DNA of 64,000 bases from Euptelea pleiosperma. Its lineage: Eukaryota > Streptophyta > Magnoliopsida > Ranunculales > Eupteleaceae. Numbering within the stretch: the first letter of the stretch is position 1; each line of letters begins with the position of its first letter. The notes below the pieces were generated by a model. That model worked only from the letters and a program-made list of their open reading frames with translations. It had not been told where the DNA came from and did not search any database. Shown here one piece after another: positions 47,797-59,844 of the stretch. The stretch lies in contig CM068547.1 in assembly GCA_035048495.1 (NCBI GenBank), positions 5,421,700 to 5,485,699 of the forward strand, read 5' to 3'. The translations under genes were made by a program, and so were the position numbers.

Positions 47797-50700
47797 TTAC
47801 AATGGATCCTCATCATTGACGAAAGCTTGATCTACTCCATAACCTTCAACAACAACTCCGTCGACATCATCCCTAACCCAACTGACATCATCATTGGAGT
47901 CGGGTTCCTGTTGGTACAACCCGGGCTCATTTACTTGGAAAGGCTCTTCTTCTAGGTCCTCAGTTGACACCATGTTGTATGTGTCTCGTGGTTGTGTCTT
48001 TAGTACAACGCGCCAATCAGCATTGTTGTTGTCTTGGACATAAAAAACTTGTTGTGCCTGACTTGAGAGAATAAATGGTTCATTGGTATTTAAGGTTCGT
48101 TTGACATTCACACAGTTGAACCCATACTCATCTTGTCGGAATCCTCCATGAGTCAGGACATCATACCAATGACATTTAAATAACATGATCTGATTTTTGC
48201 CAGGATACTGTAGCTCCAGAATATCATTTAAAATGCCATAGTATTCGACATTGCCTGTTGTTGGATTTGTGTCTCTCGCGCTTGCAAAGCTATTAGTCTC
48301 TGCAGTTATAAAAACTCCACTATTTTGAGTTTTTCTCTTTCTCTCTCTATCTTCTGTGTGAAATCTAAACCCTTTTACAATAAAACCCTTAAAAGATTTC
48401 ACTGTCCAAGAAGGACCCAGAGATAACATTTCGAGAGATTCATGTATTTGTTCGCCATTTAATCGCATCTGCGAAACCTAGGCATGTTTAAAAAATAAGG
48501 TTAATACATTTAAACTATATATAATTACACTTAAAAAATAAAAGTATTTGTATGATATCTAAATCGTACATGTTGTTTAAACCATGAAGAAAACTCCTTG
48601 ATATGTTTCAGTTCAACATCCCTAGGTCCCATACGTCGATTATTGGTATTGATTATTAATTTGTGTTGCCTGTACAATAAATAACACGTCAATAAGAACC
48701 AATTTATATGAAATACATACCGAAAGTAGATTTGGAATAATTAATCTTACTCAATAAATGGAGCGACTTCGGGGCAGTTGTTTAGCACATAGAGATGAGC
48801 TTGTTCCCAGTCAAGGTTGCTTAGCATGTATGTTGTAGCCTTCCCTATGGCACGACCAATTTCTGTGAAAATGGATAACTTCCCACATGATTCAGCATCA
48901 ATAGCATCGCTATTCCGTTGTGGCCGGTTGAACCTCGTTTCAATGTCATGCAAGTATCTCGAGCAAAATATCAATGATTCTTCACAAATATACCCTTTAG
49001 CAATTGACCCTTCCGGATAATTTTTGTTTCGAACATATGTTTTGAGCCTATGCAGATACCTCTCAATTGGATACATCCACCGATATTGTACGGGTCCGGC
49101 CACCTTGGCTTCACCAGCTAGATGAATGGGCAAATGCACCATTATATCAAAAAATGCCGGCGGAAAGATCATTTCTAATTTGCAAAGTGTTACAATAATC
49201 TGCGATTCAAGTTGCTCCAATTCTTTCACATTCAACACCTTCGAACATAACTGCCTGAAGAACGTGGACAACTCAATCAAAACTGAACACACATTCTTTG
49301 GTAAGTTACCACGTATTGCAAGCGGAAGAAATTGTTGCATGAGAACATGACAATCGTGACTCTTGAGCCCCGAGATCTTGCATTGCTTCACTTGAACACA
49401 TCGTGAGAAATTCGACGAATAACTATCTGGAACCTTCACATCTTTCAAGATTTGACAGAATTTCCTTTTCTCAACCAAAGACATCGTGTGACATGCAGCG
49501 GGAAGTAAAAGTTTCCTCCCATCTGGAATGGGGTGAAGTTCATTTCTTATACCCATTAATTTCATATCCAAACGAGCCTTCAGGTTATCTTTAGAACCCT
49601 CCATATTTAGCAGTGTCCCGATCACATTATCACACACATTCTTTTCAATGTGCATGACATCCAAATTGTGCCGCAACAAGAGATCTTTCCAATACGGCAA
49701 TTCAAAAAAAATGCTATTCTTTTTCCAATTCTTAGGTAAATTACAATCATCCCTCTTTCTCTTCCTCCCAGTTTTATCCTTATCTGACTTCCCAAATGTT
49801 ATCTGCTCGTAGTCCCGTAACTGGTCGAGCACATCCCCACCGGTCAATGGTTTTGGAGCACTTTTTAATTCTTTTCTACCATTAAACGACTTCTTATTAT
49901 GTCGGAATTTATGATCAGTTGGTAGGAATCGACGATGTCCCAAGTAACATTCTTTATGTCCTTCTTGCAATCTGACTGAACAAGTATCCTTGTGGCATGA
50001 GGGACAAGCAAGTTTTCCCTTGGTGCTCCACCCTGACAAGTTTGCAAGTGCAGGGAAGTCATTAATAGTCCATATGACTCCTACATGACACCGAAAATTT
50101 TGTTTTAAAGAGGCATCGTATGTCTCAAATCCATCTGTCCATAATTCCTTCAATTCTTCGATCAATGGTTGCAGGTACACATCGATGTCGTTCCCAGGAG
50201 CCTTAGGGCCAGGAATAAGCAACGTCAACATGAAAGATGTTTGTTTCATACACATCCATGGCGGCAAATTATATGGAATAATAATTACTGGCCATGTACT
50301 GTGAGGAGTACTTGTATAACTAAAAGGAGTGAAGCCATCGCTCCCTATCCCAACTCTAACATTCCTCTGTTCAGAAGCGAACGATGGGTATTTCTCGTCT
50401 AAAGCTTCCAACGCCTTCGAATCTGCTGGATGCCTCAACACGCCATCTTTTGTACGACCCTCGGCATGCCATCTCATATGTTCGGCTGTTTTTGAACACA
50501 TAAACAACCTCTGAAGTCTCGGTCTCAACGGAAAATAACGCAAAATCTTCGCAGGTATTTTCTTATCCTCTGTAGACGAAGTGGAAGCATCTTCAGTAGA
50601 TTGATGTGTAATCGGTTTCCACCTGGACTCGCCACATACGACACATTCATTTGCGGTCTCATGCTCCTTCCAGTATAACATGCAGTCATTTGGGCATGCA

Positions 50701-51320
50701 TCTATCTTCGTATAATGCATCCCAAGATCCCGAAGGATCTTTTTGGATTCATAATGATTCTTAGGCAACGTTTCACCAACAGGAAATGCCTCCTTTAACA
50801 ACTCAAGCAACATGTCGAATGATTTGTTACTCCATCCGTTAAGACACTTCAAGTGTAACAACCGTACAATAAAAGATAATTTTGAAAATTTTGTGCAACC
50901 TGGGTATAGTTCAGTCTCGACATCCTTTAACAATTCATAAAATTTATTCGCTTCTGAATTTGGCTCACTCGATCTAGTCTCATTCAATACATTCTCCTCT
51001 TCACGATCAAAGTTCGTCATTCCATATGCATCTTGTAACATTCCTTGCATATCATCACCCCCGTCAGCCTCATCACTCATATATTCATTATCATACTCTC
51101 CATGGTACAACCAGACGGTATAATCCGGAATTATCCCAATCAATACTAGGTCCCAATATACTTCTAGTCGATCCTTTAGGAATGCATGACAACATTTTTT
51201 ACATGGACACTTGATCTTGTCTCCGTACTCTGAACGAGAAAATGCAAAATCCAAGAATTGTCCTACTCCGTTTAGATACTCGGGGCTATTTTTTGGCTTC
51301 CCAACCCAACTTTTATCCAT
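47797..51320 (-). CDS. CACTA TNPD-type transposase
   Basis: Predicted minus-strand join: 51320-48751 (2570 nt), 48669-48570 (100 nt), 48477-47797 (681 nt), about 1116 aa. Junctions TTGA|GTAAGA, TACAG|GCAACA, AACAT|GTACGA and CCTAG|GTTTCG keep frame. Domains in order: Transpos_assoc (about 1-80, MDKSWVGKPKNSPEYLNGV, CPCKKC); Tnp2 transposase (about 265-485, including IGSDGFTPFS, HVGVIWTINDFPALANLSGW and a C-x2-C motif); the HNLDVMHIEKNVCDN signature; DUF4218 (about 650-770, LPIHLAGEAKVAGPVQYRWM); then, in exon 3, the RFHTEDRE..TQNSGV stretch and DUF4216 (about 965-1040, LFKCHWYDV). Length and order are typical for a complete En/Spm transposase. No stop or frameshift is seen. It would cut and rejoin CACTA ends together with the TNPA-like protein. 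Confidence 0.88.
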
Positions 51321-54300
51321 CGTTATATCTCCTTCAAAATAACGCCACCTTCAACTGAAATTAAGCACGTTGTCACACACAACTCAAATGCACATGCATC
51401 ATGCTTCCTATCTCCTCTCTAAAGGGTGGGTTGATCCTATCCCATTCAGGAATGCATAATCTCTAGTACACTCAATAGCCAAGTGATTATTTCTCTTTGA
51501 AGGAAAATTTCGGCAGCATTTCCCCATAGTTCTCCAAGTACACGACTTAGACTAGGGGCAAACATGTCACCTTGTCTAAATATGTACCCAGAGAACAAAA
51601 GGAATGCTCGCCGAAACTATCCTACAAATGGAAATAAACACTTTAACTACTGACTGTACTAGAGATTATGCATTCCCAAACTGTCCAAAGGGACAATTCA
51701 AGAATCAACAGCAGACAATTACTCCTTATCACCAAAAAGACAAATAAGTTGTTAACTTGAATTTAGTCTCAAATGAGAACCAAACGTCATAGTTTACAAC
51801 TAATGTATCATAAATAGGTGATAAGCCACATAATTGTCACAAAGTGATTCTTGAACGGGAGATCTAAGGTTTAATGCATATATATGCATGCATATGTGTG
51901 TATGTGTGCACAATTCACATTTATATACAACATAAACTTAAGATAAATTAACAATTACTAACTAAGAACAAGTATAAATAATGACAAAAATTCAATCAAA
52001 TATCTAAAGAAAAAGATGTGCTATATAAATCAAATATGAGAGAAACACTGGATTTGGAATTAGTTACTTTGTCTAATAATGAAGTATTTCTACCAACATA
52101 TATACATTACAAAATCTATTCCATTAGGCTAACGATGAATATGGAAAGATAAATACTTATCAAAATAAAAATAAAACAAATGGAAAGACACATGACAATA
52201 AGAGAATAAAATCCAATGATGAATATAAACAAGATACACGAGAATAAAAGAAACGCAAAATAAGTAGGCTAATGATGAAAACTGCCTTTTTACTCAAATA
52301 CGATGGACTTGGTGTGTCATTTTCGAGTAGCGTCCAAAATGACGGACCAGTAGCGACAAAACGATGACTTGGTCAACCGTCTATTTTTTCATAAATTGCA
52401 AAAAAAATAAAATGGATATAATGCATTGTTTTAAGGAATTAAATTATTAAAGAACATAGGATACAAGTGGATTAATGGTGTGTATAATCCACTCATACCC
52501 CCTAATTATTTTTGAGGAAGGAACATTTAGACATGGATGGCATTTTAGATCAAGAAAGAGTAATTAACAAGTATCACATATTACACCAATCCACTTTTTT
52601 GTCACATTGTTGTTCTGCTATAATGACATTTTGTCTTGGAACCCAAGATGGTCCCTCTATCATTCTTATTAAATATTTTACTAGTATATCTAGGATGTCT
52701 CACCCTAGTTCTCACCCATAGGGTAGAGAAATCAAAACTCAAAAATTATGTATCTCTTGATCTAGCCAACTCAATCACACTCATACGAATGCAAAACAAC
52801 GGAATATGAAGATATTGTCTAATTGCAAACATAATGTGTGTGTACGCACGCATGCGTGTGTGTGTAAGTGTAAAACAACTATTATGATTGCTAAACGATG
52901 CTTCTGATCTAGTCGTTTCATTGATTCTAGCACTTGACACATAAGAATATAAACATACTAGTATCGAAGTAATCCAACTATCTAAACAGTAATTAAAGTA
53001 ACAAAGATCCAATTTTTCTTTCTTTGTTGTTTCATAATCTTTTCATAAATGCATGGCCAGCCTCATGTCCGTGTTAAAATTAATGACATATACTACATAA
53101 ATAATATCTATATACCTAGAAGGTACAAATTTAGAGATGGGATCTTGCATAGTTATCAATATATACAAATTACAAGTTTGAAAAGAGAAAATTAAGAGAT
53201 TGTGATTCCTAATTTCCTTTTCACTTGGCTAGAAGGGAACCCATGCCACAACCTCAAATAACCCCAAAATCCTTAGTTTATGCCCCAAAATGGGTACACC
53301 AAAATGGGAGTCAAAAATGTGTTCTCAGGTGCAATCAGTCAGCCATTTAAGGCATGGGTCGGGCTCCATTGACAGATCTAAAATGACAGATAAAATGACC
53401 GGGACACAATATAAGCCACGTGGCACACTGTTACAGGACTCGGACCATATGGATGTTTGTCCTATCCCATGGTGGACCTACAAACCAAAAATCAGCCTGA
53501 TTAGTGATTTATAGGCTTTGGATTGGACTTATTTTCATGGGCTGATCTCAACTGTGGGAATTTGAGCAGTATTTGAGGTACAAAGATGCAACACTTATTA
53601 AATCACTAATCGGGCTGATTTGTGGTTTGTAAGTCGACCATGGGATTGGACTTATTTTCATGGGCTGATTTCAACTGTGGGAATTTGAGGTACACAAATG
53701 CAACACTTATAAATCACTAATCAGGGTTATTTTTGGTTTGTAGGTCTGCCTAGGGATTGGCCACACACATCCATATGGTTAGTATCCATTAAAAATGTGC
53801 CACGTGGCTTCGCTGCCCATTACTCATTATTCACCAAAAATCAGCCATTGATTCATCTTCTATGTGGGTACACCAAAATGGGTGTCAAAAATGGGTGCCC
53901 TCGATCCCTACCCTTTATCCTTTGCTCTAATAATGGGCAACAAGAAATCAATAATCAGCTTGATTACTGATTTCAAACCTTTAAATCTTTGTAACCCTAA
54001 AATGGGCAATAAGAAATTAGTGATTACTGATTTCAAACCTTTGAACCTTAATTAAATGCTCAAATTCATGGAAACAACTCCAATCCATTGCTTAAAAATC
54101 ACTAATCAGGCAAATTTTTAGTCTGTGTATCCATCTAGGGTTTTAGGTCAAACATTCATCCTGTTAGAAATCTCAAAGAATATGCCAAGTAGCTCATATT
54201 GAGGTCTGTCAGCAAGTTCTACTCGATCTGTGTGGGTATGAGTCAAGTGGCACATTCTTAGAGACCACTGATTGTAAGGATGTTAGGCCGAACCATAAGT

Positions 54301-54500
54301 AGACTTACAAACCAAAAATCACCTTGATCAGAGATTTCTAACGTTGGATTGTAGTCATTTTCATGGGATTTATCCCAAATATCCATCATAAACCCTAAAT
54401 ACTTAAATCGTTACCAATCAAAGGTGCTGTTTGGTGTATATCTCCACCAAGGAGTGGAAAAACACCCCTGCGGTAAGTGGGGGAGACGAAGATAGTTAAA
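51321..54500. other. CACTA 5' region upstream of TNPD with nested MITEs
   Basis: No coding sequence is recognised. 51340-52480 is AT-rich. From about 53290 to 54480 there are nested foldback-MITE copies and a palindromic-MITE fragment (53830-53920). A 5' untranslated exon may lie here, but nothing in the sequence fixes it. Confidence 0.5.
53411..53811. mobile_element. Foldback MITE nested in the CACTA
   Basis: Arms start ATAAGCCACGTGGCACAC and end AAATGTGCCACGTGGCTT. Each arm has the GGATGTTTG..CCATCCC and CTGATTAGTGATTT words of the family. The inner part of one arm is duplicated (GGGATTGGACTTATTTTCAT twice). Confidence 0.65.
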
Positions 54501-54529
54501 TACCAAAAAAAAAAGGAAAAAAAACTTAC

Positions 54530-54722
54530 TTGATAACGCGTCCGAAGGCCGGGAAGTCGCCGGAAGCACGGACGTCGATTGAATGGAGGAAGGCGGTGTC
54601 GACGGTGGCGAACGGAGAAGAGGAGAGGTGGAAATCAAGGGGAAATGGGTTTCGGGGTGGAGGAGAGGGATTTTGAGAAGAAGAGGAGAAAGGGGTTTTC
54701 GCGCGGAATGCGAAAACCCAAC
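54530..54722. other. GC-rich CpG-dense stretch near the CACTA right end
   Basis: Markedly richer in G, C and CpG than anything near it (GCGTCCGAAGGCCGGGAAGT, GGCGGTGTCGACGGTGGCGA). It lies just inside the right subterminal repeats, upstream of TNPD, where En/Spm elements keep their promoter and a GC-rich first exon. Open frames here on both strands look like chance. Promoter function is inferred from position. Confidence 0.4.
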
Positions 54723-54740
54723 CTTTTTTTTTTTATATAT

Positions 54741-55010
54741 AGCGTTTTACCGACGGCCGGTTCCTGACCCTCGCTATATGCTCTTATAGAGACGGTCTTA
54801 GCCGTCGTTATATCATAGATTTACCGACGATATGGACCTGGCCGTCGCTATACATATATATAGAAACGGTTTTCCTCTGGCCGTCGCTATAAGTGTGGAA
54901 TTTTTTTGGCGCCATTCCTTATACCGACGGGTTGGTCTTTGGTCCTTGCTAAATATACGTATGGCGACGTATTTGTCTGGCCGTCGCTAAAATTCGGTCG
55001 CTATAATCCA
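54741..55010. repeat. CACTA right subterminal repeat region
   Basis: About 270 bp with inverted copies of the same GCGACGG/CCGTCGCTA motifs as the left end, fewer and more diverged. Confidence 0.82.
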
Positions 55011-55024
55011 AATTTCTTGTAGTG

Positions 55025-55243
55025 CATGTACCCAACATATTTGGTGTACAAGGTATATCTCTTCAAATGTATATTGAAATCCAAGCATAAAATTTACATT
55101 GTTTGAGTATTCATGTGTACCTTATAATTATACAAACCTTGTAGATTGCAAATACTTGATAGTGTAACTGTTCAAAGGTCCCATATTAATAATAAGATAT
55201 ATAACTAACAGGAATGATGAGTATCAAATTTAATGAACATTAA
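55025..55243. repeat. 3' flank of A3 resuming after the CACTA
   Basis: Matches 1412-1628 downstream of A1. It starts with the CAT target duplication. Confidence 0.8.
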
Positions 55244-56729
55244 CTAATCAGACACACCTTGCTCGGAGATGGCTGTTAACACTTTTTGACCAGGTTTATC
55301 AAGAATACCTGAAGTGTTCTTTAGTGGAGTTGTGGAGGCAAATGGATTGGGTGGCATGATTAAGCTTTCCGTTTGTCCTTCCAACATTTGAACCGCAACT
55401 TTCATTGAAGGGCGGTCAACTGGGTACCATTGAATGCACCAAAGTGCAACAATTGTTAGTTAATTCTTTGCTATATCAGTGTCTCCATCTGTGTCTACCT
55501 TGATTCCTAGCTCTTCGCCTTGATTCAAATGCTTATAAGCCCACTCTGGGAAGTACACTTGGCTAGTGTTCTCTACTGTAACATCGATGTTCTTCCTCCC
55601 TCCAACCATTTCAAGCAACAACATCCCAAAACTATAGACATCCGATTTATACGACACATTCCCAAAGTTCCTAGAGAACACCTCGGGTGCAATGTATCCT
55701 ATGGTACCTCTCGCAGCAGTCATGGAAACAATGCTTACTCCCTTGGAACACAACTTCGCTAGACCAAAATCAGAGATCTTGGGATTGAAGTTATGATCTA
55801 ACAAGATATTATGTGGCTTGATATCAAAATGGAGGATACGTTGATCGCACCCCTGGTGAAGATATTCTATTCCTTTGGCCGTGCCAATTGCGATATCTTG
55901 AAGTTTCTCCCAACCAAGGGAAGGATTCTTAGCGTCCCTTGAAAAAATGAACTTTTCTAATGACTCGTTTGGTAGGAACTCGTACACAAGAGCACGTCTA
56001 AATCCATCTGCACAGAAGCCCACTAGGTGAACCACATTGATGTGGTGAATCATACCTATGGTGCCCACTTCATTAATGAACTCCTCTCCATTTCCCTTCG
56101 AATTGTTGAGGATCTTAACAGCGACTGGAATTTCATTGGAATGCTTCCCTTTGAACACACTGCCATAACCTCCTTGACCTAATTTGTTTTTAAATTGATT
56201 TGTAATCCTTTTGATATCAGCATATGAGTATCTTGTGGGCTCAAGAGATTTGTAGTCTTCCAAGAACTTTTCAATCTTGACTTGATTCTCCTTTTCTATT
56301 TTGTCTGAATTTTTGACATAGTAACATTTGATTGCTGTCAACATTGCTCCTACGAAGACCAGGAAGCCTATGATTACACCTGCACACATTAAAATGTTGC
56401 AAAATTACCAAACACAACACCCTAATAACATTAATGAAGTTCTAAATGGGTGATGGAAGCAAGCTTCACCTGTAATCACTAGTACAGTCGATCTACCTGC
56501 CAAAAAGGAGAATTACAGAAAATTAACACCATTATAAATATAGGCTCAATTTTAGAGTGAAATATGTAACCCAGGTTTTTTTTTTTTTTCTTGTTATCAT
56601 TTAAACAGATTAACGACGAACAAATGGAAGTATTGCGCTAAGAAAATAGTAACACAAAAAGAACTCGTCTCTCCATTGATAGATGTTATGAAATTAGATA
56701 AAAGGTTTTCGAGCTTTTGAAATAGCAAT

Positions 56730-57141
56730 TGAAGTCGTCACACCCCTTGAAGGAAGTAAGAACGGAGATACCACAAGGAAGAAAAAAGAGGTGAATCTCA
56801 TCAGATGGAAGCCTCCCCCAGAGACGTGGCTAAAGCTCAACTTTGATGGCTCGGTATTGCCAGATTCGAGGGATGCAGCCATAGGTGGAGTGATTAGAGA
56901 CACATCAGGTCAATGCGTTGCCGCTTTTGCAGCAAAGGTGGGGAAGACCACGATCACAGTAGCAGAAGGGCTAGCTCTCAAGGAAGGTATAAGGTTGTCA
57001 AATCACATGAATATCAAAAAGCTTATCATCCAAGGAGATTCAGACAGAGTGATTAGCAGCCTTCACAATTCCACTCATAGACCTTGGAGAATTCAGAATC
57101 TGATCGTAGATATTCAAGAGCGGATATGGCAGAGACCATAA
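56730..57141 (+). pseudogene. RNase H-like remnant of a LINE retrotransposon
   Basis: In the A3 intron, opposite strand. The frame from 56791 reads WKPPPETWLKLNFDGSVLPD, then AIGGVIRDTSGQCV, AEGLALKEGIRLS and LIIQGDSDRVISSL. This is the RVT_3 RNase H fold of plant non-LTR retrotransposons (catalytic D of NFDGS, E of AEGLAL, D of GDSD present). It ends at WQRP before the last RNase H motif. No reverse transcriptase is nearby. Confidence 0.75.
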
Positions 57142-57450
57142 TATATATGGACAGCCTTTCACGGCTTTTGAGAAGGAAATCTTGTACAAGCTGGCTTCCC
57201 TAGGACATAGATGTTCAAACAATATGTATCGATAGGGACCCACCCTAAGGACATTCATAGTGGAATGGACGATCCAAAATTTTTCTACTTGTAAACCATT
57301 TTTCACAGTGAGAAGCTGACTTTTTGTGAGAAACTAATCAGCCTTTATATAGGGTCCACATGTACATGTGTCAAAGGCTAAATTTAGTAAACCGGCTAAA
57401 TAATTTAACTAACACTGCTTGAAGAAGGATGTCAAAAGAGAGTAGTAGTG

Positions 57451-57783
57451 GCTGCCCACAATATGAGCTACCTGGCACACTCTTAGAGGATGTTGGCCGT
57501 GTGGATGTTTGGCCCATCCCTAGGTCGATCTACAGACCAAAAATTAGCCTGATTAGTGATTTCAAACCTTTGGATCTTTGTACTACAAAATACAAATAAT
57601 GGTCAATAATGCCAAAATTACACTGGTTAAAAATTAACCCATGAAAACAACTCGAATCCAATGCTTAGATATTAGTAATTAAGCTAATTTTTGGTTTGTA
57701 AGTCCATCTAGAGTTGGGCCAAATATCCATACCGTCAGAAATCTCTATTAATATACCACGTGGCTCATATTGTGGTCGGTAGC
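57451..57783. mobile_element. Foldback MITE in A3 intron
   Basis: Left arm GCTGCCCACAATATGAGC, CCTGGCACACTC and TGGATGTTTGGCCCATCCC; right arm mirrors it, ending CCACGTGGCTCATATTGTGG and TCGGTAGC. A member of the CCACGTGGC family. Confidence 0.65.
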
Positions 57784-57855
57784 AACTTTGCTGACCGGCC
57801 CGCAGCAAGCAAAGTTTTACTTGTCAAAACAGACAAGGTCGCGGTGTAACAAGCT

Positions 57856-58583
57856 GTAGCTTACGCCAAAAGCAACAGCTAGCACCATTTTTGTTACCCA
57901 CTGCATCCATCTGTGATCTGGCCCCACTGACCGCATCGATGTTTATCTACACACCAAAAATCACCATGATTGGTAATCTCTAGCCATTTGATTTCAGTAC
58001 TTTTTAAAGCGTGATTCTAGCTGTTGTATTCTATAACCAATGGCCAAATATCATCGACACAAGCTGATTTTTTAGTAAAACTTCTATCACAGCGTTCTGA
58101 CATATGCTTCTGTCACAATGAAAACATATGCCACGTGGGACACTATTAGTGGACGCTGACCGTATGGATGTTTGGCCAGTCCCTCAGTGGACCTCTGAAC
58201 CAAAAATCAGCTTGATTAGTGATTTACAACCTTAGGATCTTTGCACCCAAATAACGCTCAATAATGCTCGAATTCTTACCGTTAAAATCAACCCATGAAA
58301 ATAACTTCAATCGAATCGCTTAGAAATCACAAATCAGGCCGATTTTTTGTTTAGAGGTCCACTGAGGGACTGGCCAAACATCCCTACGCTCAGCGTCCAC
58401 GAAGAGTGTGCCACGTAGCCTGTGTTTTTCATTGTGACAGAAGCATCCGTCAGAATGCTGTGATAGCTAGAAGCTTTACTCCTGATTTTTGGTATGATTG
58501 TCGACCAAGTGTGGGCTAAAAGTAACAAAAAATGGTGCTAGCTGGCGCAGCTGGCGTAAAGCCACCCAGGGCTTGTTATCCAA
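57856..58583. mobile_element. Long foldback element (about 730 bp) beside the A3 exon 1 donor
   Basis: Nested inverted arms: GTAACAAGCTGTAGC and ACAGCTAGCACCATTTTTGT outside, CTTCTATCACAGCGTTCTGA and TGCTTCTGTCACAATGAAAA next, and CCACGTGGGACACTATTAGT with GGATGTTTGGCCAGTCCCTC inside. Each has its inverse in the right half. The element ends some 30 bp short of the exon 1 donor. Confidence 0.65.
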
Positions 58584-59332
58584 ACAGAAAATTGCAAAGA
58601 GCAAGGTACCTTTTTTGGGAACTTCCAAACATTCGATGTCCGGTGGACTGCTATTCTTCTTCAATTTGCATTTCTTGCCCTGCTCCACAGATCCCGCAAG
58701 ATGGTGCAACCCAACTCAACTGAAGATCAAAATCCCCGTCATGATAAAAAAAAATTGAGTATAGAAATGAAATGGTAGCAATTGATTCTCAGGAAACTAC
58801 GGGGACGTCCGCGATGGTCGAAGCGGAAGAATAACCATAAACTTGGTAACCAGGGACGCTAAGACAAGGGATCGTAATACAATAGTACCTATAATCAACA
58901 ACCCTTTTGTACGGACGTGAAGGCTTTGAACAATTGAATAAGGTAACGTTGTAAAATTGATTCGGGTAGAAATTGAGGTGGAAAGGAGAGGCAGAGGCAG
59001 AGGCAGAGATATTGAAGTGTGTAAGGCGTCGGTAAATGCAAGCATCAGGGTCATACACATCTATCACCTGGGACTTATAATCGATTCTTCTCACCAAGAA
59101 CTTTCCTGAATATGGCAACTCAATCACCGTTTCCTTTCCCTCGGTGCAAGAGTTCGAACCCGGGATAGCCACAGTGATTGGGTTGGTGGCCGATAAGGCG
59201 GAATGGGAATCGGACGGCAGGGCCATGCTTTCCGCATCTTGACTCCCTGCACTCATCTTGGCTTGCTCCAAGGCCTGGAAAGATGAGTATGAAGATGAAC
59301 TACACAAACACCTGCTCTAACTTACAACCCAT

Positions 59333-59844
59333 ATCTCCGGTCCGGATTGATCCTTCACTCCACACCAGAGAAGAGGTTTTGTCGGCCCGTGCAAGAGGGC
59401 CATGAGGCCACTTGTAAGTCTCATCCAAACTTATGGTGTGCATGAAACGGATGGGACCCACCTTCAATTCATAAATTTGACAAGTGGATGAAACGGATGG
59501 GACCCACCTTCAATTGAATTCATATCCGAAGCTTGGTCAGATTATTGACCAATGTGCTTTCTTCTTGGACAGATTTTTCCCCGTCCTTAATGATCTCACT
59601 TGTAAAGTCTGGTGGTGCGTCGGAGCGTCCTTCTCACTTGGAAGTTGGACAATGGACAACGTAGCCCACCCACCACCACTGGATCCGCCTTCGCCGACTG
59701 CAGCGAAGCCTCTGACAATCACAAAGTTCCGGCACCTACCCAATTGCTTTTTGCCACGTACTCGAGTGCTTTTTTGCCACCTACCCATGTGAATTGTCAA
59801 CGGCTTCGCTGACTCCGCAGCTAGCCAAGGTGGAGTGGACTCTA
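59333..59844. promoter_or_regulatory. A3/B3 divergent interval, left part
   Basis: The A3 and B3 start codons lie 1072 bp apart, in the same divergent layout as A1/B1. This part contains a short tandem duplication (ATGAAACGGATGGGACCCAC at about 59443 and 59488). Frames on both strands are unrecognisable. Confidence 0.4.

Larger units (their letters stand above)
40651..55024 (-). mobile_element. CACTA (En/Spm) DNA transposon, 14.4 kb, apparently complete
   Basis: Ends are CACTACAGGAAAAAAG on the left and CACTACAAGAAATTTGG on the right (inverted). The 3-bp target duplication CAT lies at 40648-40650 and 55025-55027. The paralogous flank near 1401-1430 carries GCATTTGCATGTACCC without the insert. 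Both subterminal regions hold many inverted AGCGACGGCC/GGCCGTCGCT motifs. Two minus-strand genes, TNPD type and TNPA (Transposase_24) type, are open. The target is about 220 bp downstream of the A3 stop. Intact genes and ends suggest it could be or recently was autonomous; no mobility is shown by sequence alone. Confidence 0.93.
55244..59332 (-). pseudogene. Gene A3, LRK10L pseudogene with stops in exon 1 and exon 3
   Basis: Same structure as A1: exon 1 about 59332-58610, exon 2 56496-56470 (27 nt), exon 3 56379-55244. Exon 2 and most of exon 3 are open, with the membrane segment, [19 protein letters not shown] and DFG all present. Three inserted bases create an in-frame TAA at 55460-55462 (DIAKN*), cutting off the last 72 codons, including the end of the C-lobe. 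Exon 1 is worse: the start MGCKLEQVFV runs into TAG within the signal peptide, the frame shifts near the first cysteines, and more stops follow near 58790 and 58660. The open stretch 58789-59307 still shows the ectodomain core (ELPYSGKFLVRRIDYKSQVIDVYDPDAC). Non-functional as a receptor. Confidence 0.9.

Noticed and set aside
54411..54789. Overlapping frames on both strands in the GC-rich stretch
   Set aside because: Low stop density follows from base composition; the proteins are low complexity and run into subterminal repeats.
59537..59800. Frames on both strands between A3 and B3
   Set aside because: No family resemblance; the interval is a divergent promoter region.
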